A DNA stretch of 64,000 nucleotides. Origin: Verrucomicrobiales bacterium (GTDB lineage: Bacteria > Verrucomicrobiota > Verrucomicrobiia > Limisphaerales > J093). This document shows, one piece after another, positions 50,095-58,773 of this stretch. Below the pieces are notes generated by a model. The model ran no database searches. It saw only the letters and a program-made list of their open reading frames with translations, and was not told where the DNA came from. Position numbers and translations under genes: made by a program. The DNA lies in assembly GCA_024233215.1 (NCBI GenBank), contig JACKPW010000009.1, forward strand, positions 62,001 to 126,000, written 5' to 3'. Each line of letters starts with the position of its first letter. Position 1 is the stretch's first letter.

Positions 50095-50703
50095 GGCTGT
50101 ATGAGTAACTTGACTAACCGCTGATTCACACCGATGAACGCGGATCAGGAATCCAGGACCCTGACGCGTGGAACCGTGTCCCTCTTCGAGTTCGGGCCGG
50201 ATTGCTGATAACGCCCTCTGGTTCCCACGTCGGGACGGAGTTTCAGGAAGCGGCGGCAGCCCGTGCAAGGCGAAAACCCGGCCGGTGAAACGCCGCCGGC
50301 CGGGGGGCTGGCAGGATTGGGAGTGCGCGAGGAACAGCCTGGGAACCCGTGCCCTGCTCCACGTCAGCGGCCCGGGCCGCTCGGGGAACCGCGACCTGTC
50401 CGGGAGGTTGCGTTCTCCATCCCTGCAGACGAACCCTCCGCCTCCCCTACGTACAAAACTCCAGTGCATATGCGTCGAGAATTGGTTCGTTCGTCTTCGC
50501 TGGTCGCCGGCGACCCGGCCTGCGCGGCGGGGTGTTGTTCGGGCTTTGGGCCTCGGGCTTGCATCGGATCTCGGATTTCGGGTTTCGGACCTGCCCGCAA
50601 CTCAGCGGTAGGTTCGCTCTCCTCCCCGGGGGGGCGATGGACCGCGTCGGGGGCGCTGCTCCTGTATTGCCCGCCGGGAATCGGCTTTGCTACCGTGCCG
50701 GCC
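50095..50703. other. Divergent intergenic region, no gene
   Basis: 609 bases between the UXS and trpS genes, which point away from each other. Long GC-rich frames are open here, including an extension of trpS back to 50263, but they have no ribosome site or family resemblance. A segment near 50120 (CGCTGATTCACACCGATGAA) resembles a short dispersed sequence, not verified. No tRNA or riboswitch recognised. Confidence 0.55.
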
Positions 50704-51669
50704 ATGCGGATTCTCTCGGGCATACAACCCTCGGGCACCCTGCACCTGGGCAATTACTTCGGCATGATGCTGCCGGCGCTGGAGCTTCAGGAACAGGGGG
50801 ATGCCTACTATTTCATCGCGGACTACCACTCGATGACGTCGCTGTTCGACGCCGACGCGCGTCGGAAGAACTCGCTCGACGTGGCGCTGGACTTCCTGGC
50901 CTGCGGACTGGATCCGAAGCGGACGGTGTTCTTCCGGCAATCGGACGTGCCGGAGGTGCCGGAGTTGACGTGGTTGCTCATGACGATGACGCCGATGGGC
51001 CTGCTGGAACGTTGTCACAGCTTCAAGGACAAGTCGGCCCGGGGCATCCCGGTCAACGCCGGCCTGTTCACCTACCCGGTGTTGATGGCGGCGGACATTC
51101 TGATCTACGACTCGAACGTGGTGCCGGTGGGGCAGGACCAGAAGCAGCATGTGGAGGTGACGCGCGACATCGCGATCAAGTTCAACGAACAGTATGGCGA
51201 GACTTTCGTCATCCCGGAACCGCGCATCCGCGAGGCGACCGCAAAGGTGCCGGGCGTGGATGGCGGCAAGATGAGCAAGAGCTACGGCAACACCATCGAC
51301 ATCTTCGGCGAAGAGAAGCCGTTGCGGAAACGCATCATGGGCATCGTCATGGACAGTCGCACGCCGGACGAACCGAAGCCGGACGCCGACCAGAACCTGG
51401 CGGTCCAATTGTTGCGGTTGGTGGCGCCGCCCGACGTGGCGCAGGATTACGAGGACCGGTTGCGGGCCGGTGGGCTCGGTTACGGCGATTTGAAGAAGAA
51501 GCTGTTCGAGTGCTACTGGGCCTGTTTCGAGGAACCGCGGAAACGTCGTGCAGAACTCGTGCAGAACCTGGACCATGTTCACGAGGTGCTGCGCGGGGGG
51601 GCGGAACGGGCGCGGGCGGTGGCCACGAAGGTCCTGGACCGGGCCAAGCGCAACTGCGGTCTGGTCTGA
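50704..51669 (+). CDS. trpS: Tryptophanyl-tRNA synthetase
   Basis: 321-residue class I aminoacyl-tRNA synthetase that charges tRNA-Trp. HIGH-type motif HLGN (14-17, GTLHLGNYF), KMSKS motif intact (about residue 189, GGKMSKSYGN), and TrpRS signatures PVGQDQKQHVEVTRDIA and YPVLMAADILIYD. Length is normal for a bacterial TrpRS. The ATG at 50704 gives the standard start MRILSGIQPSG; longer upstream reading is not needed. Confidence 0.97.
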   Translation: MRILSGIQPSGTLHLGNYFGMMLPALELQEQGDAYYFIADYHSMTSLFDADARRKNSLDVALDFLACGLDPKRTVFFRQSDVPEVPELTWLLMTMTPMGLLERCHSFKDKSARGIPVNAGLFTYPVLMAADILIYDSNVVPVGQDQKQHVEVTRDIAIKFNEQYGETFVIPEPRIREATAKVPGVDGGKMSKSYGNTIDIFGEEKPLRKRIMGIVMDSRTPDEPKPDADQNLAVQLLRLVAPPDVAQDYEDRLRAGGLGYGDLKKKLFECYWACFEEPRKRRAELVQNLDHVHEVLRGGAERARAVATKVLDRAKRNCGLV

Positions 51670-51747
51670 GCGGACCCACTCTGGCACCTTGCGGGAAGTT
51701 GCCACGTCACATCAAGTCACGGAAACCGAACCAATCAGGAGGCCGGA

Positions 51748-52272
51748 ATGGAAACGCGAGTCTTGTTCAAGTACGTCGAGGAAGTGCGCCGGGAATGCGG
51801 CCTGGCCCGCATGGCCGCCGGGGAGCTGCGCACGGCGTTGGCGGCCCTCGATCCCGTTCGCGCCAGCCTCTTCGTCCGCAGCCTTCTGACCCATGCCGTG
51901 GCGGTGTCGCGGTTGCTCTGGCCCGAACGGGTCGAGTCCGCCGCCCGCGGTGCCACCCTGCGCCAGGAACTCAAGGTGCCCGATCCATCACCGCTGCAAC
52001 TGGCCACCCTGCGCAAGCACACATCGCGCCCGGATGAGACTTACGAGGACTGGCTCCAGCGGCTGCCTGAGCCGAATTACCTCGAGTTCAACGTCATGCC
52101 CGCCGGCACGATGTCGGGTTCGAAGGAGGACACCTTCCAGGCCGCGCTGGATCCCGACACGCTGGAGTTCACCCTCCGGGGTGACCGGGCGAGCCTGGCC
52201 CAGGTGAACGAGGCCCTCCGCCTGCTTGACACTGCGTGCGAGCGGTGGTTGCGAACGCATAATCCGTGGTGA
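51748..52272 (+). CDS. Hypothetical protein coupled to RACo-like gene
   Basis: 174-residue soluble protein of unknown family, mostly helical N-terminal half (VLFKYVEEVRRECGLARMA, SLFVRSLLTHAVAVSRLLWP) and a beta-type C-terminal half (NYLEFNVMPAGTMSG, LEFTLRGDRASLAQ). A perfect AGGAGG (51737-51742) lies five bases upstream of ATG. Its stop overlaps the GTG start of the next gene (GTGA), so the two are made together, suggesting a functional link to the ASKHA ferredoxin. Function unknown. Confidence 0.75.
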   Translation: METRVLFKYVEEVRRECGLARMAAGELRTALAALDPVRASLFVRSLLTHAVAVSRLLWPERVESAARGATLRQELKVPDPSPLQLATLRKHTSRPDETYEDWLQRLPEPNYLEFNVMPAGTMSGSKEDTFQAALDPDTLEFTLRGDRASLAQVNEALRLLDTACERWLRTHNPW

Positions 52273-53786
52273 GCGGGTCCACGGTCCAGTTGCTTCCGTT
52301 GGGCAGAACGCTCGTCCTGCCGCAGGGGGCGGCCTTGCGGGAGGCGTTGTTCGAGTTTGGGGTGGAGTTTCCCTGCGGGGGACGCGGCCGGTGCAAGGGT
52401 TGTCGGTTGCGCGTCCTGGCCGGGGACCTTGCGATCACGGCCGATGATCGCCAGCGTCTCAGTCCCGTCGAGCTTGCCGCCGGCTGGAGGCTGGCCTGCC
52501 AGGCGCGGGTGAGTGGGGATCTGACCCTGGAGATCGCGCAATGGGAGGCCGCGGTGCTCGGGGACCAATCCCGGATCACGTTCCAACCCCGCCCGGGATT
52601 GGGTGTGGCGGTCGACCTGGGTACGACCACCCTGGCGGTGCAGTTGCTCGATCTGGCCACGGGCAACGTGCTCGCGGTCGCCACGGCGATGAACGCCCAG
52701 GCAGTCCACGGAGCCGACGTGATGAGCCGGATTCACTTTGCCGTGCATGAGAACGGGGCCGGCCGGTTGCACGACTTGATCCGTCGTCAGATCGGCGGGC
52801 TGATTGCCGGATTGCGCCAGGAGGCGGCGCGCGACGAAGCGATCGTTGAAGTGGTTCTCGTCGGAAACACGGCGATGCAACTGCTTTTCTGCGGCCGGGA
52901 CGTACACCCGCTGGCGCAGGCACCGTTTGAGTCGGACGAACTGGACGAAGCCTGTTTCACCGGAGCCGAACTGGGCTGGTCCGTCACGGCGGAGGCGGTG
53001 GTGCGTTTTCTCCCGAGCCTGGGCGGATTTGTTGGGAGTGATCTCCTGGCGGGAATCCTGGCAACGGGTCTGGCGGAGGTGAAATCGCTCAGCGCCTTGA
53101 TCGATCTCGGGACGAACGGAGAGATCATTGTCACGAACGGGGGGCGGGTGCTGTGTGCGTCGACCGCGGCCGGGCCCGCGTTTGAAGGGGCGCGGATCAG
53201 CATGGGGATGCGGGCGGCGACCGGCGCGATTTCCGAGGTGACGGTGCGGGAGGGAAGCCTGGTGTGTCGGGTGCTGGGCGGTGGTGAGCCCCGGGGCATT
53301 TGCGGCAGCGGGCTCGTGGATGCCGTGGCTTGCGGGCTGGAGTTGGGCTGGATCACGTCGACCGGGCGTCCGGCTTCCGGTGAGGCCGTTCTGCTGGCGG
53401 GGGACGTGGAGTTGGCGCCCCGGGACATCCGCGAACTCCAACTGGCGAAGGGCGCCATCACCGCCGGGCTTCGGCTGATGGTGGAGCAGTTGGGATTCAC
53501 GCCTGGCGCGCTGGAACGGGTCCATCTGGCCGGGGCGTTCGGAAATTACATCAGCCGGGCCAATGCCCGGCGAATCGGCCTGCTGCCGTTTCCGCCCGAG
53601 CAGATCGAGCCGGCCGGCAACACTGCGTTGCTCGGGGCAAAGATGGTGCTCCTCCGCACAGTTGACTTCAGCACCTTCTGGGAGGAACTGCGCCCGCGTG
53701 TTGAGCATGTTCCATTGAACGAGGACCCCCGGTTCCACGAGGTCTACGTCGAGGAAATGGGGTTCCCGTCGCAGCGTCTTTCGTAG
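52269..53786 (+). CDS. ASKHA-domain 2Fe-2S ferredoxin protein (RACo/RamA-like corrinoid activator)
   Basis: 505-residue protein. The N-terminal 2Fe-2S ferredoxin domain has cysteines at 36, 42, 45 and 77 (PCGGRGRCKGC...LACQ). The C-terminal ASKHA (DUF4445) part has VAVDLGTTTLAVQL, LVGNTAMQ, LIDLGTNGEI and CGSGLVDAVA. Family members use ATP to reactivate corrinoid methyltransferase proteins (RACo) or similar cobalamin enzymes. Start GTG at 52269 in a four-base overlap with the upstream gene; GTG at 52266 is equally possible. The stop codon lies inside a palindromic repeat. No corrinoid protein is adjacent, so its client is unknown. Confidence 0.85.
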   Translation: MSGSTVQLLPLGRTLVLPQGAALREALFEFGVEFPCGGRGRCKGCRLRVLAGDLAITADDRQRLSPVELAAGWRLACQARVSGDLTLEIAQWEAAVLGDQSRITFQPRPGLGVAVDLGTTTLAVQLLDLATGNVLAVATAMNAQAVHGADVMSRIHFAVHENGAGRLHDLIRRQIGGLIAGLRQEAARDEAIVEVVLVGNTAMQLLFCGRDVHPLAQAPFESDELDEACFTGAELGWSVTAEAVVRFLPSLGGFVGSDLLAGILATGLAEVKSLSALIDLGTNGEIIVTNGGRVLCASTAAGPAFEGARISMGMRAATGAISEVTVREGSLVCRVLGGGEPRGICGSGLVDAVACGLELGWITSTGRPASGEAVLLAGDVELAPRDIRELQLAKGAITAGLRLMVEQLGFTPGALERVHLAGAFGNYISRANARRIGLLPFPPEQIEPAGNTALLGAKMVLLRTVDFSTFWEELRPRVEHVPLNEDPRFHEVYVEEMGFPSQRLS

Positions 53787-53898
53787 CGGAGATATCCGAT
53801 CTGCTGTATCGCGGGTATCCGACCCGCAGTCCTTGGAAGAGTCCGGACTCTCTGCCGAATGGAATTCGGCGATACAGCAGATCAGATAACTGCGCTAC
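53783..53898. repeat. MITE-like 30-bp inverted repeat element over the ASKHA stop
   Basis: Arms 53783-53812 and 53869-53898 are inverted, with 27 of 30 positions matching. A 15-bp perfect core GATCTGCTGTATCGC / GCGATACAGCAGATC lies inside. The loop carries two further hairpins (GCGGGT..ACCCGC near 53811; CCGAAT..ATTCGG near 53855). The ASKHA stop codon (53784-53786) lies in the left arm. Confidence 0.8.
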
Positions 53899-54009
53899 AA
53901 GCAGTTGCGCGTTCATGTCGGATCGTGTGTGGAATATCCGGGCCAAAGCCGGGTTGCTTTTGTTGTGCGGTTGGTGTGCACTCCGGTCGCAGCCAACCCG
54001 GAAACAAAG

Positions 54010-54744
54010 GTGAGAATCGAACTGCGAACCGTCAGCAAGTCCTACGGGCGGACGCGCGCCCTGGACCGGGTGTCGTGTGAAATCGAACCCGGCCAGCTGG
54101 TGGCGGTGCTCGGGGCGAATGGCGCCGGCAAGAGCACGTTGCTGCGATGCCTCTCCACGGTGATCGGAGCCGACAAGGGCACGATCCTCTGCGACGGACA
54201 ACCGCTGCGCCGTGACCGGTTGGACCTGCGCCGGCGCATGCTGTTTCTACCCGACTTCCCGCTGGTGTACGGCGGTTACAGTGTCATCCGCCATCTTGGC
54301 ATGTTGTTCCGCGTGTATGAGGCGGAGACCACCGGGGTGGAGGACCGCGCGGTGGCGGTGTTGCGTGATCTCGATCTGTTGCCGCTGGCCAACCGTCCGG
54401 TGGCGACGTTGTCGCGCGGGCAGGCCTACAAGGCCGCCCTGGCAGGCCTGCTCACCCTCGACCCGGAGGTCTGGTTGCTGGACGAACCGTTCGCTTCTGG
54501 GATGGATCCGCACGGCATCCAGGCGTTTCGCGATCACGCCACCGAAGCCGTCCGCCGGGGGCGCACCATTCTCTACACCACCCAGATTCTCGATGTGGTG
54601 GAACGGTTTGCCGACCGGGTGATGGTGTTGCACGAGGGGGAACTGCGGGCGTGGGATACGATGGCCCAACTGCGTGAACAGGGCCGGGGCGAGACGGATC
54701 CGCTGGAGCATATCTTCCGGCAACTGCGCAGCGAAAGCGTCTGA
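54010..54744 (+). CDS. ABC transporter ATP-binding protein
   Basis: 244-residue ABC ATPase. Walker A GANGAGKST (35-43), signature LSRGQAYKAALAG near 135, Walker B VWLLDEP near 156, and the H-loop region replaced by YTTQILDVVE near 200 (Gln instead of His). Pattern resembles ABC-2-type exporter ATPases. The GTG at 54010 gives a normal N-terminus; the frame is open to 53905, so the start is not certain. Followed 10 bases later by its membrane partner. Confidence 0.9.
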   Translation: MRIELRTVSKSYGRTRALDRVSCEIEPGQLVAVLGANGAGKSTLLRCLSTVIGADKGTILCDGQPLRRDRLDLRRRMLFLPDFPLVYGGYSVIRHLGMLFRVYEAETTGVEDRAVAVLRDLDLLPLANRPVATLSRGQAYKAALAGLLTLDPEVWLLDEPFASGMDPHGIQAFRDHATEAVRRGRTILYTTQILDVVERFADRVMVLHEGELRAWDTMAQLREQGRGETDPLEHIFRQLRSESV

Positions 54745-54754
54745 TCTCTGCGTC

Positions 54755-56422
54755 ATGACCCTCAGACTGCCAGCCTTTGAGAAAGCTCTGCGCCGGCGGG
54801 TGCGGGCGGAGGTGCGGAAGTCCAGGGTGCTGCGCCGGCAGGCGAGGCGGGCGCGGCGGAGGTGGTGGTTAAACCCGGCGTGGCTCGCGTTCGGCTATGG
54901 GGCATTCCTGATTGGCGCCCTGGTGACGAAGATCGCGCCCGCCGGCCACGAATTTGCCGCGCGGATGGCGGTGGTCTGCCTTTGGTTCCTGGGGACGCTC
55001 GCCACAAACTCGGCAGCGCTCGCAGCGACGCTGGGCGATGGTGCCCGGAATTGGTGCCTGCAGCTGCTGCCGCTCCGGGATGCCGAGGTCTTTCGTATTC
55101 AGTGGCGGCAGCATGTTCGATCGTCCTCCTGGTGGCTGCTGTTCTACGCGCCATTCGCGGTGTCCCTGGTGGCCCCGCGGATCACGGACTGGCGCCTGTT
55201 GCTGGCGGGGGTGGGGTTCCTCCTGCTGCAGGCGCTCTGTGCCCGGGCCATCGTCGTCCACCTGGCGGCCTGGGGGTTGACCGGCCGCGTGGGCGCATTC
55301 GGTTTCTGCTTCCCGCTCGCGATCGGGCTGGGCTTCCTGGCGGCCAGCCGTTACGGGGCCGGGTTGGGCGACCTCTACGCGGCGCTGAACTGGGTGCCGG
55401 TGTTCGGCTGGCTCAACCAGATCTTCCTGCACGCGGTTGTTGGCGGGAGTGCTTTGGCATGGCTGTGGCTGATCCCGGTCTTGCTCCTGTTCGGGGCTCT
55501 GCCGGTTTCCTGGCGGCGTTTGCGGGATGGCTACGTCCTGGCGGAACCGGTCTTTCGCCCAACGGCGCAGCAAGGCGACGAGGCGGATGGGAGCGGGGAA
55601 CCGGTGGTGGTGGAGGATGAGTCGGATGTCCCAGTGGATTCGAAGGTCGGGGAGGCCTCGGTGCGGAGTCGCGAGTTTCTCCGCGGTGAAGCCTGGTGGA
55701 CTGCGGGTTGGTACGAACGGATGGCCGGCCGGCTGCTCAGTGCCCGGCAACGGCTCCTGGCTGAGTTCCTGCTGATGGCAGCGCCGAACTGGTCGGCGGG
55801 CCATCGCCGGGGACTGCGGCGTTGGGGGCTGGTGATGCTGTTTGTGGCGGGGTTCGGTGCTCACGGGGCCTGGGTCCTGATGCCGGCCCTGCTTTTCACC
55901 CTGGATCTGGTGGTCCCTTTCGCCGGTGGCAACTGGCCGGGACTGCAGTTTGCGCGGGCGGGCGACTTCGAAACAACGCCGTGGGCGCTCCAGCCGGTCG
56001 GGCACCGTGAAATCGAGGTTACGCTTCGGAAGCTGAACCTGCTGCGGTTTCTCACCGGCCTGCCGCTGCTGGCGGGACTGGCTCTGGTTGCCGGCTGGCG
56101 TTGTCCCCAGTTCACTCCTGCTCAGGCGATGCTCGGCCTCGTGAGACTCTCTGGAATCGTCCTGGCCTGCCTTCCGCTGTTCGGCCTTCTGCAGCTTTCC
56201 TCCGCAACCGACGACAGTCTGCAGGTGCGATGGAGGCGGTTGCCCGGGCTGCTTGTATTTATCCTGATGGTGATTGGGTTCGGGATCGGAGCGTTCCTGG
56301 CGTCTACGTGGGTGGTGGTGCTGGCGTGTCTGGCGGTGCTGGCGGTGATCTCATGGTGGCTGGCCTGGTCGCAGGCCAGGGCTTGGTCCCGGGGCCGGTT
56401 CGACATGGTCAAGCGGGGGTGA
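54755..56422 (+). CDS. Large membrane protein, predicted ABC permease partner
   Basis: 555-residue protein with a basic N-terminus (KALRRRVRAEVRKSRVLRRQARR) and about 10-12 hydrophobic segments in two blocks: about 45-265 and 355-545. Between them is a charged, acidic cytoplasmic region (VVVEDESDVPVDSKVGEASVRS). Position directly after the ATPase indicates the membrane half of an exporter; similarity to any named permease family is not visible. Substrate unknown. NamZ follows 59 bases later, perhaps in the same transcript. Confidence 0.75.
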   Translation: MTLRLPAFEKALRRRVRAEVRKSRVLRRQARRARRRWWLNPAWLAFGYGAFLIGALVTKIAPAGHEFAARMAVVCLWFLGTLATNSAALAATLGDGARNWCLQLLPLRDAEVFRIQWRQHVRSSSWWLLFYAPFAVSLVAPRITDWRLLLAGVGFLLLQALCARAIVVHLAAWGLTGRVGAFGFCFPLAIGLGFLAASRYGAGLGDLYAALNWVPVFGWLNQIFLHAVVGGSALAWLWLIPVLLLFGALPVSWRRLRDGYVLAEPVFRPTAQQGDEADGSGEPVVVEDESDVPVDSKVGEASVRSREFLRGEAWWTAGWYERMAGRLLSARQRLLAEFLLMAAPNWSAGHRRGLRRWGLVMLFVAGFGAHGAWVLMPALLFTLDLVVPFAGGNWPGLQFARAGDFETTPWALQPVGHREIEVTLRKLNLLRFLTGLPLLAGLALVAGWRCPQFTPAQAMLGLVRLSGIVLACLPLFGLLQLSSATDDSLQVRWRRLPGLLVFILMVIGFGIGAFLASTWVVVLACLAVLAVISWWLAWSQARAWSRGRFDMVKRG

Positions 56423-56481
56423 GTCGTCGTGGCGACGGCTCAAGCTGGCTTCCGCTCAAGAAGCTCATTACCCTCCCGTTC

Positions 56482-57723
56482 ATGACACGTCTTTCGGGAC
56501 TGTGGTTCCTGGTGTTGACCGCGCTGACCGTCGTTGTGGCGGCGGGCACGGTTCAGCCGGGCATTGATGTCCTGCAGAGCCGGGCGTTCCGGGAACTGCG
56601 AGGCAAGCGCGTGGGGCTCATCGCCAATCCCGCCAGCGTGAACCGCGAGGGACGGAGTACCATCGACATCCTGCACCGCGCGGTCGGGCTCGAGATTGGC
56701 GCGTTGTTCGGACCGGAGCATGGGGTGGAAGGGAAGCATGACGCCGGCGTGGAGTTCCCGGACGGGGTGCATGTCCCGACGGGTCTGCCGATGTATTCGC
56801 TCTACGGTCCCGGTGCCGTGCGGGCGCCCACCGCGGCCATGCTCAAGAACCTCGATGCGCTGGTTTACGACGTCCAGGACACCGGCGTCCGCAACTACAC
56901 CTACATCAGCACGATGGGTCTGGCGATGGAGGCCTGCGGGGCCGCAGGGGTGGAATTCGTCGTGCTGGACCGGCCCAATCCGTTGGGCGGACTGCGTATC
57001 GAGGGACCGATGCTCGATCCGAAGTTCAAGTCGTTCGTGGGCCAGTGGCCGATCCCGCTGCTCTACGGACTGACCCCGGGGGAACTGGCCCGGATGATCG
57101 CCGGGGAGAAGTGGATTGCCACGCCGCCGAAGCTCACCATTGTGCGGATGCAGGGCTGGAACCGGACCATGACGTGGCAGGACACCGGATTGGACTGGCG
57201 GGCCACCTCGCCGGGCGTGCCCTCCGCGGAGCGTTGCTTCTACCTCCCCGCCATGTCGTTGTTGGCGGATATCGGCGGCGTGAGCGTGGGCTTTGGGACG
57301 TCGATGCCTTACGAATGCCTGGCTGCCCCGTGGTTCAATGCGAACCAGCTTTGCGACTGGCTTCAGGGGCGCGGTTTGCCGGGGGTCCGGTTCCTGCCGG
57401 TGAAGTTCACGCCCACCCGGGGTGCCTATGCCGGGCAGGAAGTGCAGGGCGCGCGGATTCGTTTCACTGACCTGGCCCGGGCGCCGCTGGTGTCGTTGAA
57501 TTTCTACGCCTTCGAGGCGGCTCGCCGGCTCGGGGGACGCGATCTTTATGCGTCGGCGGCAAAGCACCGGACTTCGTTCAGCTTCTTCGACAAGATCAAC
57601 GGCACCGACCAGACCCGGGCAGCGCTCAAGGCGGGCAAGAGCGCCGCGGAGATCATCGCCTCCTGGGCCGCGGGCGAGGAGAGCTTCCGACGCAAACGCG
57701 CGCGATACCTGCTGTATCCATAG
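56482..57723 (+). CDS. namZ: Exo-beta-N-acetylmuramidase NamZ-like (DUF1343), secreted
   Basis: 413-residue exported protein with signal region LSGLWFLVLTALTVVVAAG. The body is the DUF1343 fold, whose member NamZ removes N-acetylmuramic acid from peptidoglycan fragments. Family blocks present: GKRVGLIANPASVNREGRST, LFGPEHGVEGKHDAG, VYDVQDTGVRNYTYISTM, FVVLDRPNPLGG, ERCFYLPAMS. ATG at 56482 places the signal at the N-terminus; upstream reading overlaps the permease. Suggests cell-wall recycling with the preceding exporter; inference. Confidence 0.88.
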   Translation: MTRLSGLWFLVLTALTVVVAAGTVQPGIDVLQSRAFRELRGKRVGLIANPASVNREGRSTIDILHRAVGLEIGALFGPEHGVEGKHDAGVEFPDGVHVPTGLPMYSLYGPGAVRAPTAAMLKNLDALVYDVQDTGVRNYTYISTMGLAMEACGAAGVEFVVLDRPNPLGGLRIEGPMLDPKFKSFVGQWPIPLLYGLTPGELARMIAGEKWIATPPKLTIVRMQGWNRTMTWQDTGLDWRATSPGVPSAERCFYLPAMSLLADIGGVSVGFGTSMPYECLAAPWFNANQLCDWLQGRGLPGVRFLPVKFTPTRGAYAGQEVQGARIRFTDLARAPLVSLNFYAFEAARRLGGRDLYASAAKHRTSFSFFDKINGTDQTRAALKAGKSAAEIIASWAAGEESFRRKRARYLLYP

Positions 57724-57744
57724 CGTAGCCACGTTGTCTGAGAG

Positions 57745-57887
57745 GGGAGCGCGCGCGGCCCGCGTGCCGTGGCCGGCGGCCCGCCGGACACCGTTGCAGC
57801 GACCTGAAGTACCTTTTGGTGACGGCACATTTGCCCGGTGGCCAGTCGGCGAGCCGCCGACCGGAGCAGCCGGGCCGGCCGCGCTCC
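57745..57887. repeat. GC-rich inverted repeat between namZ and M48 gene
   Basis: Left arm 57745-57762 (GGGAGCGCGCGCGGCCCG) and right arm 57870-57887 are inverted with 16 of 18 matches; spacer about 107 bases. It occupies most of the 188-base gap between two convergent genes. Probably another dispersed element; could act as a terminator. Confidence 0.55.
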
Positions 57888-57911
57888 CCATTTCTGCTGC
57901 ATGGATGCAGG

Positions 57912-58661
57912 TCAGGAGCCGCCCAGTTTGTGGCAGACGGGCAGCAGCGCGGCGAGACGTTCCCCGGGCGGGGGATGGGAGGAGAAGTAGGTGCCCAGGG
58001 AACCGGCTTCGTCCGGCTGCAGTTGTTCCAGACGGCGCAGCAGGGTGATCGCGCCGCCGGCGTAGAAGCCGCCCGCCACCGCCAGTCGGACGCCCACAAT
58101 GTCCGCCTCCGCCTCGGCGTCCCGGGCGTGGGCGTTTTGCAGGAGTCCCAGGCCGCTTTGACGCAGCCATTGACCCAGCGGTCCCGCCCGCAGCGTCACC
58201 GCCGAGGCGACGCGTGAGGCGGTCTGGCTGACCATGCGATCCCATGCGTGCCCGCGCAGGACATGGCCCATTTCGTGACCGATCACGAACGCCAGTTCCG
58301 CCGATTGCCGGCCACAGAACTCGATGAGGGATTCGCTGATGAAGATGAACCCGCCGGGAAGTGCCATGGCATTGGGCGGATCAAGCTGGATGGCCTCGGC
58401 GTGGAAGCGGCGGCGTTTGTCCTGCGCGCCGGCGTGGAGTTTGCGGCAGATGTCGGCGACCAGCCGGTTGCACTCGGGGTCGCGGGCCGGTTTCGAGCCG
58501 CCTCGCAACTCCGTGGCGAGGGCGGTGCCAAAGGAGCGTTCCGACGCCAGCGTCTCGTCCTCATCGCCCGTCAGATTCTGCATCACCCAGCGGGACTTCC
58601 GGATGGCCGGGATGGTCGCCCGACCGAGCCGTCGTCCGAGATTGTAGAAAAGGCCGCTCAT
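57912..58661 (-). CDS. M48-family zinc metalloprotease (non-membrane)
   Basis: 249-residue peptidase of the M48/BepA-like kind. Active-site HEMGH at 129-133, with a third zinc ligand expected in RDAEAEADIVG near residue 180, plus PNAMALPGGFIFISE (about 96-110) typical of the family and a C-terminal SSHPPPGERL motif. A short N-terminal helix only; no signal peptide or transmembrane segments are obvious. Start MSGLFYNLGRR at 58661. Convergent with namZ, divergent from cbiM. Confidence 0.92.
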   Translation of the reverse strand: MSGLFYNLGRRLGRATIPAIRKSRWVMQNLTGDEDETLASERSFGTALATELRGGSKPARDPECNRLVADICRKLHAGAQDKRRRFHAEAIQLDPPNAMALPGGFIFISESLIEFCGRQSAELAFVIGHEMGHVLRGHAWDRMVSQTASRVASAVTLRAGPLGQWLRQSGLGLLQNAHARDAEAEADIVGVRLAVAGGFYAGGAITLLRRLEQLQPDEAGSLGTYFSSHPPPGERLAALLPVCHKLGGS

Positions 58662-58773
58662 GCTGCGGTGTGGTTGGGAGGATAAACCCGGGTCCTCAGA
58701 GGCCAAGGCAAAAGCCGGGGAGCGGTCCAACTCCCGCTTGCCACCGACCGGCCGGGGTCGGAGAATCGTCCCG

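Noticed and set aside
50263..50703. Upstream extension of trpS
   Set aside because: TrpRS proteins begin at the SGIQPSG block; the extra 147 residues have no homology-like features.
58662..58773. Cobalamin or NiCo riboswitch before cbiM
   Set aside because: The gap is only 112 bases and none of the conserved blocks of either riboswitch can be recognised.
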